Source: Nitrospirota bacterium (GTDB lineage: Bacteria > Nitrospirota > CAKKRA01 > 9FT-COMBO-42-15). Taken from it: a DNA stretch of 6,398 nucleotides. The stretch is taken from the NCBI GenBank assembly GCA_016195585.1, contig JACPZJ010000176.1, positions 1 through 6,398 on the forward strand. Direction: 5' to 3'. The translations under genes and the position numbers were made by a program. Shown here piece by piece: positions 1 to 5,765 of this stretch. Numbering within the stretch: the first letter of the stretch is position 1; each line of letters begins with the position of its first letter. The notes under the pieces were generated by a model, which saw only the letters and a list, made by a program, of their open reading frames with translations, had not been told where the DNA came from and did no database searches.

Positions 1-1927
1 TCTTGCTTCCAGCGCCTAATATGATGCCAAACTTTTTTGCTCTTTTTGCCTCCTCCTGAAGCCTGAATAACCCGCTCAACCGAACCATTGAAATCACCTG
101 ATCCCTTAGTATGATGGCCTCTTTTCCATTTATGCCTGTCAGCTCATCCTCCATGATTCTGGCAACCTCTGTTACAGCAGAGATGGGTATTGCATAGAGC
201 CTCTCTGATGCCTCAACGAGGAGCGCCCTTATCACAGCGAGGGTAAGGGGCAGCATCAATCTGAATTTTGTCCCCTTTTCTAAGGATGATTCCACCTCTA
301 TTGCCCCCTTCATATTTGTTACTGCTGCCTTTACTGCATCCATTCCAATACCCCTTCCAGAGATATCGCTTATAGTCTCTGATGTGCTTAGGCCTGAAAG
401 GAAGATGAGATTAATGGCCTCCCTCTGCGAGAGCCTTTCCGCATCCTCTTTGCTTATGAAGCCTTTTTCAACAGCCTTTTGTTTGAGCCTTTCAGGATCT
501 ATACCCTTTCCGTCATCAGAGATTTCAATAATAATCTGTGTTGCCTCATGATATGCCTTAAGGGCAAGGGTTCCCTCTCGCGGTTTGCCTGTTGACACTC
601 TATCCTCAGGGGTCTCTATCCCGTGGTCAATGGAATTTCTTATTATGTGTATAAGGGGCTCTCCCAAGGCGTCAACAATACCCTTGTCAAGCTCTACCTC
701 TCTGCCCTCTATCTCCAGCCTCACCTGTTTGCCCTTTTCATTGGACAGCTCTCTAACTATCTTTGGGAATTTTCTAAAGACATGGTTTATTGGAACCATG
801 CGCATCATCATTATTGCCTTCTGCATGTCTGAAACTGTACGTTCCATAAATGAGTTTACAGAAAGAAGCCTTGGGGCTATATCTTCTGAGGACAGGCCGC
901 CTTCTGCATCCCTTGCAATCTGGTCAATTGTAGAACGGCTGATTATGAGCTCACCTGCAAGGTTCATCAGCAAATCTACCTTGGACGCCTCTACCCTTAA
1001 TGTCTCGCTCTGGAGTCTTGTCCCCTTAACATCTTCCTGCCTGTCTGCAGATGCACAGGCAGAAGCGCCCTGATGTTCTTCTTTATCAGCAACGTTGATG
1101 GGTTGGGAGGCGATGTGGTGAGCGATATTTATTAAATTGGTAATTCCTGTAATAGACAATATCTTTTTGATCTCCTCAGGATTTTTATCTGTCTTGAGAA
1201 TGATCATAATCTTTTCTGAGGCCTCAACCTCTGCGCCTGTTAGATCAGGGGTGGAGCCGATTATCTCGCCGAGGGTTTCAAGCCTGCTGTTAATCATAAG
1301 GGCGGCAACCCCCCTTTCAGCGCATTGGGGGTGAAAGACTATTTCAACATTATAGAGTCCTTTATCTTCCTCAGCAGCCTCCCCGGGCTGATTAAATTCT
1401 TTACAAATGCCGTCATTCCGAGCCCTTTCCATGTCATTCCGAGCGGAGCGAGGAATCTCGTTCTTAGATTGCTTCAGGACTTCGTCCTTCGCAATGACAC
1501 CATCACGATCTTCTGTGCCATTGCTGCCGAGGAAGCCATCAATCATCGCCATTGTCTCTGATATATTTACGCCGTTACTCCCTGATTCGCCTGCCTTTAA
1601 CTGGTGTGTAATGTTATCAAGTGTTTGTAAAAGCAGTGTTATGCCACTGGAGTCTATCTCCCTTGTTTTACTTCTAAATGAGGTCAGGACATCTTCAATC
1701 CTGTGGCAGACGGCTCCTACATCTGTAAGGCCAATGGAGTTGGAGTCTCCCTTTAAGGTATGAAAATATCTCTGGAGGGCTATCAGTGTCTCTTCTTCAG
1801 CAGGATTATCCTCAAGCATGAGGAGCCCGTCCTGAATATCCTCTACAAGCTCATAGGCCTCACAGAAGAAGACCTTTCTTAGCTCTTCATATTCATCTTT
1901 GTTAAAGTAGTCAAGATTTGCAGTCAT
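1..1927 (-). CDS. cheA: CheA chemotaxis sensor histidine kinase (3' end cut by window edge)
   Basis: Cytoplasmic kinase that autophosphorylates when signalled by receptor and CheW, then passes phosphate to response regulators. The frame is open without a stop for 642 codons and leaves the window before its end. Domains in order: Hpt/P1 with phosphoacceptor His56 in HTLKGDS; a linker at about 125-189; a P2-like domain at about 190-271; P3 dimerisation helices from about 308 (ETLRVEASKVD); an HATPase P4 with N-box HIIRNSIDHG at 427-436, G1 box DDGKG at 471-475 and G2 box GRGIGMD at 524-530, then GTKF at 552-555; and a partial CheW-like P5 from about 565. The start at 1927 has AGAAGG six bases upstream, and an in-frame TGA lies a short way further upstream. 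Oddity: residues 144-172 are encoded by a dispersed repeat. All catalytic motifs are present, so the protein is probably functional. It is separated from the upstream genes by a 280-base repeat cluster. Confidence 0.95.
   Translation of the reverse strand, partial: MTANLDYFNKDEYEELRKVFFCEAYELVEDIQDGLLMLEDNPAEEETLIALQRYFHTLKGDSNSIGLTDVGAVCHRIEDVLTSFRSKTREIDSSGITLLLQTLDNITHQLKAGESGSNGVNISETMAMIDGFLGSNGTEDRDGVIAKDEVLKQSKNEIPRSARNDMERARNDGICKEFNQPGEAAEEDKGLYNVEIVFHPQCAERGVAALMINSRLETLGEIIGSTPDLTGAEVEASEKIMIILKTDKNPEEIKKILSITGITNLINIAHHIASQPINVADKEEHQGASACASADRQEDVKGTRLQSETLRVEASKVDLLMNLAGELIISRSTIDQIARDAEGGLSSEDIAPRLLSVNSFMERTVSDMQKAIMMMRMVPINHVFRKFPKIVRELSNEKGKQVRLEIEGREVELDKGIVDALGEPLIHIIRNSIDHGIETPEDRVSTGKPREGTLALKAYHEATQIIIEISDDGKGIDPERLKQKAVEKGFISKEDAERLSQREAINLIFLSGLSTSETISDISGRGIGMDAVKAAVTNMKGAIEVESSLEKGTKFRLMLPLTLAVIRALLVEASERLYAIPISAVTEVARIMEDELTGINGKEAIILRDQVISMVRLSGLFRLQEEAKRAKKFGIILGAGSK
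1412..1498. repeat. Dispersed imperfect-palindrome repeat inside cheA, with partial tandem copy
   Basis: The core at 1433-1498 (66 bases) begins GTCATTCCGAG and ends CTTCGCAATGAC, which are near-perfect inverted ends (GTCATTCCGAG against GTCATTGCGAAG). The first 11 bases also occur as an exact direct repeat at 1412-1422, 21 bases away. On the cheA strand the element starts exactly on a codon boundary and adds residues 144-172, including NEIPRSARND followed by a second RARND. Its length is a multiple of three and it has no stop in this frame, so cheA stays open. It lies in the variable linker between the Hpt and P2 domains. It resembles in kind the short palindromic elements known to insert in frame in bacterial genes, such as Rickettsia palindromic elements; membership in a genome-wide family is inferred. 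Confidence 0.75.
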
Positions 1928-1933
1928 AATACG

Positions 1934-1939
1934 CCTTCT
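1934..1939 (-). promoter_or_regulatory. Ribosome binding site of cheA
   Basis: On the minus strand AGAAGG lies six bases upstream of the ATG at 1927. It supports this start for cheA, because an in-frame TGA upstream excludes much longer N-termini. The hairpin at 1940-1959 ends directly next to it. Confidence 0.6.
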
Positions 1940-1959
1940 GCGGGGTCAAAAAACCCCGC
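1940..1959 (-). promoter_or_regulatory. Hairpin abutting the cheA ribosome binding site
   Basis: GCGGGGT (1940-1946) pairs perfectly with ACCCCGC (1953-1959) around a six-base loop. In the transcript this 7-bp GC-rich stem sits immediately 5' of the AGAAGG site of cheA. It could restrict or protect the leader, but no alternative pairing that hides the ribosome binding site is evident. It may instead be one more member of the repeat cluster. A terminator is unlikely: the T run in the coding-strand direction lies in the loop, not after the stem. Confidence 0.45.
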
Positions 1960-1987
1960 CTATCTATTGTAGGGAAACCTTCTTTCT

Positions 1988-2016
1988 GTAGGGGCAGGTT
2001 TAAAGCCTGTCCCTAC
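1988..2016. repeat. 29-base interrupted palindrome
   Basis: The left arm GTAGGGGCAGGTTT and right arm AAGCCTGTCCCTAC are inverted copies with two mismatches, both of which can form G-U pairs on one strand. This gives a hairpin of about 13 bp. The arrangement, beginning GTAGGG and ending CCCTAC, parallels the GGGGCGAA palindrome at 2252 and suggests a related class of mobile palindromic unit. Confidence 0.65.
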
Positions 2017-2037
2017 TGCTCAGTTCCCCCCCCCTTA

Positions 2038-2092
2038 CCCCCTGCCCCCTCTGTATTCCCTTGCTGCTTGGGAAATCAAAGAGGGCAGGGGG
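2038..2092. repeat. Long imperfect C-rich/G-rich hairpin
   Basis: The C-rich arm at 2038-2052 (CCCCCTGCCCCCTCT) pairs with the G-rich arm at 2080-2092 (AGAGGGCAGGGGG) with a two-base bulge. An inner stem TTCCC (2056-2060) with GGGAA (2070-2074) extends the structure. It is probably another dispersed repeat of this genome rather than part of a gene. Confidence 0.55.
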
Positions 2093-2111
2093 CTATCTCC
2101 CTAATAAGTAT

Positions 2112-2130
2112 CCTCCGGCAAAGCCGGAGG
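2112..2130. repeat. Perfect 8-bp GC-rich hairpin
   Basis: CCTCCGGC (2112-2119) and GCCGGAGG (2123-2130) are perfect inverted repeats around an AAA loop. There is no T run after the stem on either strand (the sequence after it is TATTACG), so I do not call it a terminator. Confidence 0.65.
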
Positions 2131-2148
2131 TATTACGATTGCTGCCCC

Positions 2149-2176
2149 GTATGGGTTCAAAATTTTGAACCCATAC
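2149..2176. repeat. Perfect 28-base palindrome
   Basis: GTATGGGTTCAAAA followed directly by TTTTGAACCCATAC forms a perfect palindrome with no spacer. Its AT-rich centre and GC-containing ends could extrude as a cruciform or, in RNA, fold with a small central loop. It could bind a dimeric protein, but its position in a cluster of unrelated palindromes makes a dispersed repeat more likely. Confidence 0.7.
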
Positions 2177-2207
2177 CATCGGTTAAACTCAAAAACCCTC
2201 AAGCCTG

Positions 2208-2579
2208 TCATTCCCGCAGTGTTTTTGAGCGGGAATCCAGAATTATTAGGTAGGGGCGAACGGCCGTTCGCCCCTTTGTAAGGCACCTGATTGCGCCAAC
2301 CCTGACAGATTCAGCCATTTCTCCGCTCCCTGCATTTCCTGAAAATGTTATGGCAGGGATATCAGGATTGAGCCTCTTGATTATCCTGAGCGCATTTATC
2401 CCGTCAAGCCGCGGCATTTTTATATCCAGAAGGACAAAGTTGTATGCGCCGCCAATAAAATCCAGCGCAGCCTCAACCCCGTCAATAGCGAGATCAACAA
2501 TATATCCTTCCTCCTCCAATTCCTTTTTAAGGACATGGCCAAAATTTTTATCATCCTCGGCTAATAAGATCTTTAACAT
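2208..2579 (-). CDS. CheY-like response regulator receiver domain, 3' end replaced by repeats
   Basis: Encodes a single receiver domain that would accept phosphate from CheA. The acidic pocket is E8-D9-D10, the phosphoacceptor is D52 in LLDIKMP, Ser80 lies in the switch position of TFSGN, and K102 is the conserved lysine in CLTK. Receivers normally continue after this lysine with Pro-Phe and a final helix of about 15 residues. Here the sequence changes to GRTAVRPY, encoded by the palindrome at 2252-2275, and then to residues encoded by the hairpin at 2210-2236, ending after 123 residues. Alpha-5 is therefore absent or replaced, so the protein may be unstable or a decaying gene. All phosphorylation residues remain. 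The start at 2579 follows AGGGGGG and lies 12 bases after the cheR stop. Whether it was once a stand-alone CheY or the front of a larger regulator such as CheB cannot be told. Confidence 0.8.
   Translation of the reverse strand: MLKILLAEDDKNFGHVLKKELEEEGYIVDLAIDGVEAALDFIGGAYNFVLLDIKMPRLDGINALRIIKRLNPDIPAITFSGNAGSGEMAESVRVGAIRCLTKGRTAVRPYLIILDSRSKTLRE
2210..2236. repeat. ATTCCCGC hairpin repeat at the end of the receiver frame
   Basis: ATTCCCGC (2210-2217) and GCGGGAAT (2229-2236) form a perfect 8-bp stem with an 11-base loop. The unit overlaps the last codons and the stop of the truncated receiver gene, so it supplies that gene's present C-terminus (DSRSKTLRE). The flanks, CTGTC before and CCAG after, fit a longer dispersed unit. 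Confidence 0.6.
2252..2275. repeat. 24-base perfect palindrome (copy 1) at the receiver break point
   Basis: AGGGGCGAACGG followed by its exact reverse complement CCGTTCGCCCCT. A second copy with one changed base lies inside cheR at 2889-2912. On the minus strand it begins right after the codon for K102 of the receiver gene, where family homology stops, so it marks the junction of the disruption. Confidence 0.85.
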
Positions 2580-2591
2580 ATATTCCCCCCT

Positions 2592-3446
2592 TTATTCCTT
2601 TTTATATGCTGTGGCGCCGCAGCTATGCATAAACTGAAATCCTGTATTCATGCCCTGAAGGCTTTCTGCATGACCAACGAGCAGATACCCGCCATTGTTC
2701 AGGCCCTGATAGAATTTGTTTATGAGCCTCTTCTGCTCATCCATATCAAAGTAGATCATCACATTCCTGCAGAAGATGACATCAAGATTTCTCAGGCCGT
2801 TGTCATTTTTCATATTATGAAAATCAAAGACAACAAATTTTTTAACCGCATCCTTTATTTTATAGCAGCATCCATTTTGATCCGAAGCAGGGGCGAATGG
2901 CCGTTCGCCCCTACTCTTCTCAAAATATTTATTAATATAACTGTCATCCACAGTAGCATTTACCTTTTCTATTACATATTCACCTTTCGCTGCGGAGGCG
3001 AGCGCTGTAAGGCTCAGGTCAGAGGCATAGACCTTGATGTCCCATTTTTCAATAAATGGCACTGAGTCAAGCACAATCATTGCAGCAGTGTATGGCTCCT
3101 CGCCTGTGGAGCATCCTGCAGACCATATCCTTAGCCTTCTGTCGCCTGCGGATTCCTTCTTTTTTATCAGCTCAGACAGTAGGATGCTCTTAAAGAGATC
3201 CATCTGCGGCTTGTTTCTAAAAAAGGATGTCTCATTTACAGTCAGAAGATCAAGCAGGCATAAGAGCTCTGTTGCCTTCTGCTGGGTAACATGCCTGTAA
3301 TACCAGTAAGGGCTGTTAATACCTGTGGCGCTCATCCTTTTTACCAGCCGGTTTTCAAGGAAGTCCTTTCTTGTCTCTTTTAGATAGATGCCGGATTCCT
3401 CGTATATAAAGTTTCTAAAGAGACTGAATTCATCATCAGTGAGCAT
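2592..3446 (-). CDS. cheR: CheR chemoreceptor glutamate methyltransferase
   Basis: Transfers methyl groups from S-adenosylmethionine to glutamates of the receptor coiled coil, setting adaptation. Its 284 residues are close to the usual CheR length. An N-terminal helical domain (about 1-70) precedes NETSFFRN (71-78), then the SAM-binding motif WSAGCSTGEEPYT (108-120), the acidic ASDLS (141-145), the DVIFCRNVMIYF block (222-233) and a GHAESL motif near the end. Oddity: residues 179-186 (RGERPFAP), between YFEK and the YKIKD strand, are encoded by a palindromic repeat and look like an in-frame insertion outside the catalytic motifs. The start lies one base after the receptor stop, with AAAGAGG inside the end of that gene, which suggests translational coupling. 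No C-terminal pentapeptide for tethering CheR is obvious on the neighbouring receptor. Confidence 0.96.
   Translation of the reverse strand: MLTDDEFSLFRNFIYEESGIYLKETRKDFLENRLVKRMSATGINSPYWYYRHVTQQKATELLCLLDLLTVNETSFFRNKPQMDLFKSILLSELIKKKESAGDRRLRIWSAGCSTGEEPYTAAMIVLDSVPFIEKWDIKVYASDLSLTALASAAKGEYVIEKVNATVDDSYINKYFEKSRGERPFAPASDQNGCCYKIKDAVKKFVVFDFHNMKNDNGLRNLDVIFCRNVMIYFDMDEQKRLINKFYQGLNNGGYLLVGHAESLQGMNTGFQFMHSCGATAYKKE
2889..2912. repeat. 24-base palindrome (copy 2) inside cheR
   Basis: AGGGGCGAATGG followed by CCGTTCGCCCCT differs at a single base from the perfect palindrome at 2252-2275 and lies in the same orientation relative to the operon. It encodes RGERPFAP in the cheR frame, whereas the other copy is read in a different frame in the receiver gene. 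Two copies 637 bases apart, one within a gene, show that this is a dispersed element and not a chance hairpin. Confidence 0.85.
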
Positions 3447-3447
3447 A

Positions 3448-4989
3448 TTATGCAGCCTCTTTCTGCAATCTCTTTTCTAATGCTATGCCTGCCTTATCGC
3501 TATGAGCAGGCCTTGAAGAGGCCTTTTTAACGACGCCTGTTTCTACCTCTCCATGTCCATTGAGCACAAATCTTCCAACTATGCCCTGAAATTTCTCCGC
3601 CTGTGTCCTCATCTCCTCTGATGATGACGCAAGCTGGGTGGAGGCGGATGCATTCTGCTGGACCATCTCACGCATCTTTTCCATGGTCTTTACTATCTGC
3701 TCTGCTGATGTGGACTGCTCGCTCATGGCAGATGATATCTCCTGCGTTATCTCCCTTAAGTTTTCTGATGCCTTGGCAATCTGCGTGCTTCCGCTGCTCT
3801 GCTCCTGTGTTCCAGCGCCTATCTCCTTTGCATATTTATCCACCTCTGCCACATTAAGCTCTATATCCTTTAATGTGCTGTCTACCTGCTTGGACAGCTC
3901 CACGCCCTTTTCCACTATCTGGATGGATTTATCCATGAACTTTACGGCCTCCTGCGTCTCCTTCTGTATGCCGGAGATAAGCTCTGCTATTTCTTTTGTG
4001 GATTTTGCAGAGCGCTCTGCTAACTTTCTAACCTCTTCTGCAACAACGGCAAAACCCATGCCCTGTTCTCCTGCCCTCGCCGCCTCTATTGCGGCATTTA
4101 AGGCAAGGAGATTTGTCTGCTCTGCTATGTCATCAATAACATCAACTATTTTTCCTATGTCCTCTGCCCGTGAACCGAGGGCAGTGATGGTATTTGCAGA
4201 GCGGCTTATTGTGCTGTTGATCTCATCTGTGCCTTTGATTGATTTGCTTACTGCCTCAAAACCGGCCTCAACAGCCTTTTTGGTCTTCTGAGACAGGTCA
4301 ACGAGGAGCTTTCCTGTATTTGCAATCCTCTGTATGGATGTAACCATCTGCTCAATAGAGGATGATGTCTCTGTTACAGATGATGACTGGCTCTGGCTGT
4401 TTTTTGCCACATTCTGGATATTCGCAGACATCTCGTGCATGGTGGCTGTGCTTTCTTCTATTGCTGTTGCGGCTGCCTCGTTATTTCTTGACGCCTGCTC
4501 AGAGGTTGAAGCGATCTGGCTTGAACCAGCGGCAATCTGGCCTGCGCCTCCCCTTACCTCCACAATAATGCTCCTCAGGCCGTGTATCATCTTGGCAAAG
4601 GCATTGCCCAGAATATCCTTTTCGGATTTTGGAGTCACATCGCTGCGCAAATCCCCATCGGCAACCTCCTCTGCGGTCTTTGCCATTGATTTAAGATAGA
4701 CAACCATCCCTGAAAAGGCATTGGTAAGCTCGCCAATCTCATCCTTTGACCGTGCCTCTAAATTCACATCCAATTCCCCAGCGGCTATCTTCTGGGCAGA
4801 GCCTATCATCTCTTTTAATGGAGGCACAACTGACATGAAGAAGGCTGTGAAGATATAGGTAATTCCGAGGATCGCAAATACTGCAATGATCCATGAGAGG
4901 GTCTTTTTCTTTGTGGCCTGCTCTATACGCACCTTTAATAGATTATCAAGCTCAAAAGTCATTGATGCTGTTGACTGCATCCCTTGCAT
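3448..4989 (-). CDS. Methyl-accepting chemotaxis protein, C-terminal part (TM2, two HAMP units, signalling domain)
   Basis: Carries the cytoplasmic half of a chemoreceptor. A hydrophobic segment at about 31-55 (LSWIIAVFAILG onward) is the second membrane helix. HAMP begins at PPLKEM (56) and runs to about 107, and a second HAMP-like unit around 108-142 (VADGDLRSDV) suggests tandem HAMPs. The long methyl-accepting coiled coil follows, with the hairpin tip EQTNLLALNAAIEAARAGE from 290 and AEEVRKLAERS to 327. This tip binds CheW and CheA. Helices rich in Glu, Gln and Ala on both arms hold likely methylation sites. It lacks TM1 and a sensor domain, which lie in the upstream frame (5746-4952). The first 12 or so codons overlap that frame and are probably not authentic. 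If translated separately, ATG at 4962, overlapping the upstream stop, is a candidate restart. Best read as the second half of one frameshifted receptor. Confidence 0.9.
   Translation of the reverse strand: MQGMQSTASMTFELDNLLKVRIEQATKKKTLSWIIAVFAILGITYIFTAFFMSVVPPLKEMIGSAQKIAAGELDVNLEARSKDEIGELTNAFSGMVVYLKSMAKTAEEVADGDLRSDVTPKSEKDILGNAFAKMIHGLRSIIVEVRGGAGQIAAGSSQIASTSEQASRNNEAAATAIEESTATMHEMSANIQNVAKNSQSQSSSVTETSSSIEQMVTSIQRIANTGKLLVDLSQKTKKAVEAGFEAVSKSIKGTDEINSTISRSANTITALGSRAEDIGKIVDVIDDIAEQTNLLALNAAIEAARAGEQGMGFAVVAEEVRKLAERSAKSTKEIAELISGIQKETQEAVKFMDKSIQIVEKGVELSKQVDSTLKDIELNVAEVDKYAKEIGAGTQEQSSGSTQIAKASENLREITQEISSAMSEQSTSAEQIVKTMEKMREMVQQNASASTQLASSSEEMRTQAEKFQGIVGRFVLNGHGEVETGVVKKASSRPAHSDKAGIALEKRLQKEAA
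4952..4962 (-). other. Frameshift or restart site in the receptor gene
   Basis: On the minus strand the junction reads ATGACTTTTGA. The upstream frame reads GAC TTT TGA stop, while the downstream frame reads ATG ACT TTT GAG. Skipping one T after the Phe codon restores a single receptor. The same bases offer an ATG overlapping the stop, which would allow re-initiation. An in-frame TAA of the downstream frame lies near 5010, which places the shift between about 5010 and 4952. Confidence 0.7.
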
Positions 4990-5746
4990 AGTTTTCCAGT
5001 TTGGACTTTAGATTTGGGTTTTCACGAAAGGCAGACTCAAAGCCGCTGTTGTTTGCGTCAACTGCCGCCTTTACAAGGCCGTATAACATGATAATCTTGA
5101 TTTTCTCAGCCTCTGTCATGGCCTTTCTTGCTGCCACCCCTGTGCCGAGTGCCCTTAACTGGCCGAGGTCCTCGCTTAACATAGGGAGTTTTGCCACTAC
5201 CGCATCCATCAGATAAAATGAATCAAGCTGTGGATCAAACATCAGATTGGAGGTCTCGCCAACATAGGTAATCATAGAGAGCATATCTGCTATCAGGGCT
5301 GTATGGTCATTGAAGCTTGTCTGTGTATTGAGGCTCCATATCCTTGCCTTCATGTCCTGCGCCTTTGACTTTAATGTCCTCCATTTATCTGATGTCTTTA
5401 AAGATGCCCCATATTTCATATCTACAGCGTCTACTGCCTTGATATTCTCGTCTATCTGGTTCTGTTTGCTCAATATCTGCTCCTTAAAAGAGGTGTCGCC
5501 ATTTAAGAAGCCGCCTGCCATTCCCCTATGCTGCTGCATATTCTCAAGAAGCTTTCTGAGGGGAAGGTTGTATTCAACGCCCATCCTCTCCTTTTGCGCA
5601 AACTCTATGCCGACATTTATCTCTGACGCCAGCATATAGAGTGTTGCTGCAAAGGGCAGGATGATAATAAAACCGATTAATGCAAACTTTTTGCTGTACT
5701 TAAAACGGTTAAGCAATGCTACTACCGGACTAAAAATCTTTTTCAT
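4952..5746 (-). CDS. Methyl-accepting chemotaxis protein, N-terminal sensor part (TM1 and periplasmic helical domain)
   Basis: Front half of the chemoreceptor. A short cytoplasmic N-terminus with basic residues is followed by TM1 at about 21-40 (FALIGFIIILPFAATLYMLA). The extracytoplasmic domain spans about 41-264 and is largely helical. It contains LENMQQHRGMAGGFLNGD (67-84), a motif seen in nitrate/nitrite-sensing-like and four-helix-bundle sensor domains of receptors and kinases. The ligand cannot be named. The frame ends at TGA (4954-4952) just before the expected second membrane helix, which continues in the +1 frame as ELDNLLKVRIE and then TM2. A whole receptor would be about 765 residues. 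The ribosome binding site GAGGAGG lies eight bases before the ATG, 19 bases after the cheW stop. If the shift is real and unsuppressed, this half would be a membrane-anchored sensor without signalling output. Confidence 0.88.
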   Translation of the reverse strand: MKKIFSPVVALLNRFKYSKKFALIGFIIILPFAATLYMLASEINVGIEFAQKERMGVEYNLPLRKLLENMQQHRGMAGGFLNGDTSFKEQILSKQNQIDENIKAVDAVDMKYGASLKTSDKWRTLKSKAQDMKARIWSLNTQTSFNDHTALIADMLSMITYVGETSNLMFDPQLDSFYLMDAVVAKLPMLSEDLGQLRALGTGVAARKAMTEAEKIKIIMLYGLVKAAVDANNSGFESAFRENPNLKSKLENYARDAVNSINDF

Positions 5747-5765
5747 GGTCTTGACCTCCTCATTG

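Larger units (their letters stand above)
1928..2207. other. Intergenic spacer filled with palindromic repeats, no gene seen
   Basis: This 280-base stretch separates the stop of the receiver gene from the start of cheA in an otherwise compact operon. I see no plausible gene in it: the short open frames on either strand run through the hairpins and resemble no protein I know. It holds the hairpins at 1940-1959, 1988-2016, 2038-2092, 2112-2130 and 2149-2176, with two more at 2210-2236 and 2252-2275 lying inside the end of the receiver frame. It also contains a run of nine C at 2026-2034. No promoter for cheA is convincing, so cheA is probably read from the upstream transcript, across these structures. 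Confidence 0.7.

Noticed and set aside
585..1073. Open frame of 162 codons on the plus strand
   Set aside because: It is the antisense of cheA, which shows full kinase motifs on the minus strand. The product is Ser/Ile-rich and resembles nothing.
2112..2130. Possible rho-independent terminator
   Set aside because: The stem is strong, but neither strand has a run of T after it, and the operon continues to cheA in the same direction.
1412..2275. Possible CRISPR array
   Set aside because: The repeats differ from each other, are not evenly spaced, and no spacers of uniform length or cas genes are present.
2101..2286. Short frames on both strands across the repeat cluster
   Set aside because: They are encoded almost wholly by palindromic repeats, overlap each other, and have no family resemblance.
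3638..4291. Open frame of 217 codons on the plus strand
   Set aside because: It is opposite the receptor signalling domain. The low-complexity Ala/Ser pattern is the mirror of the coiled-coil codons, and no ribosome binding site stands out.
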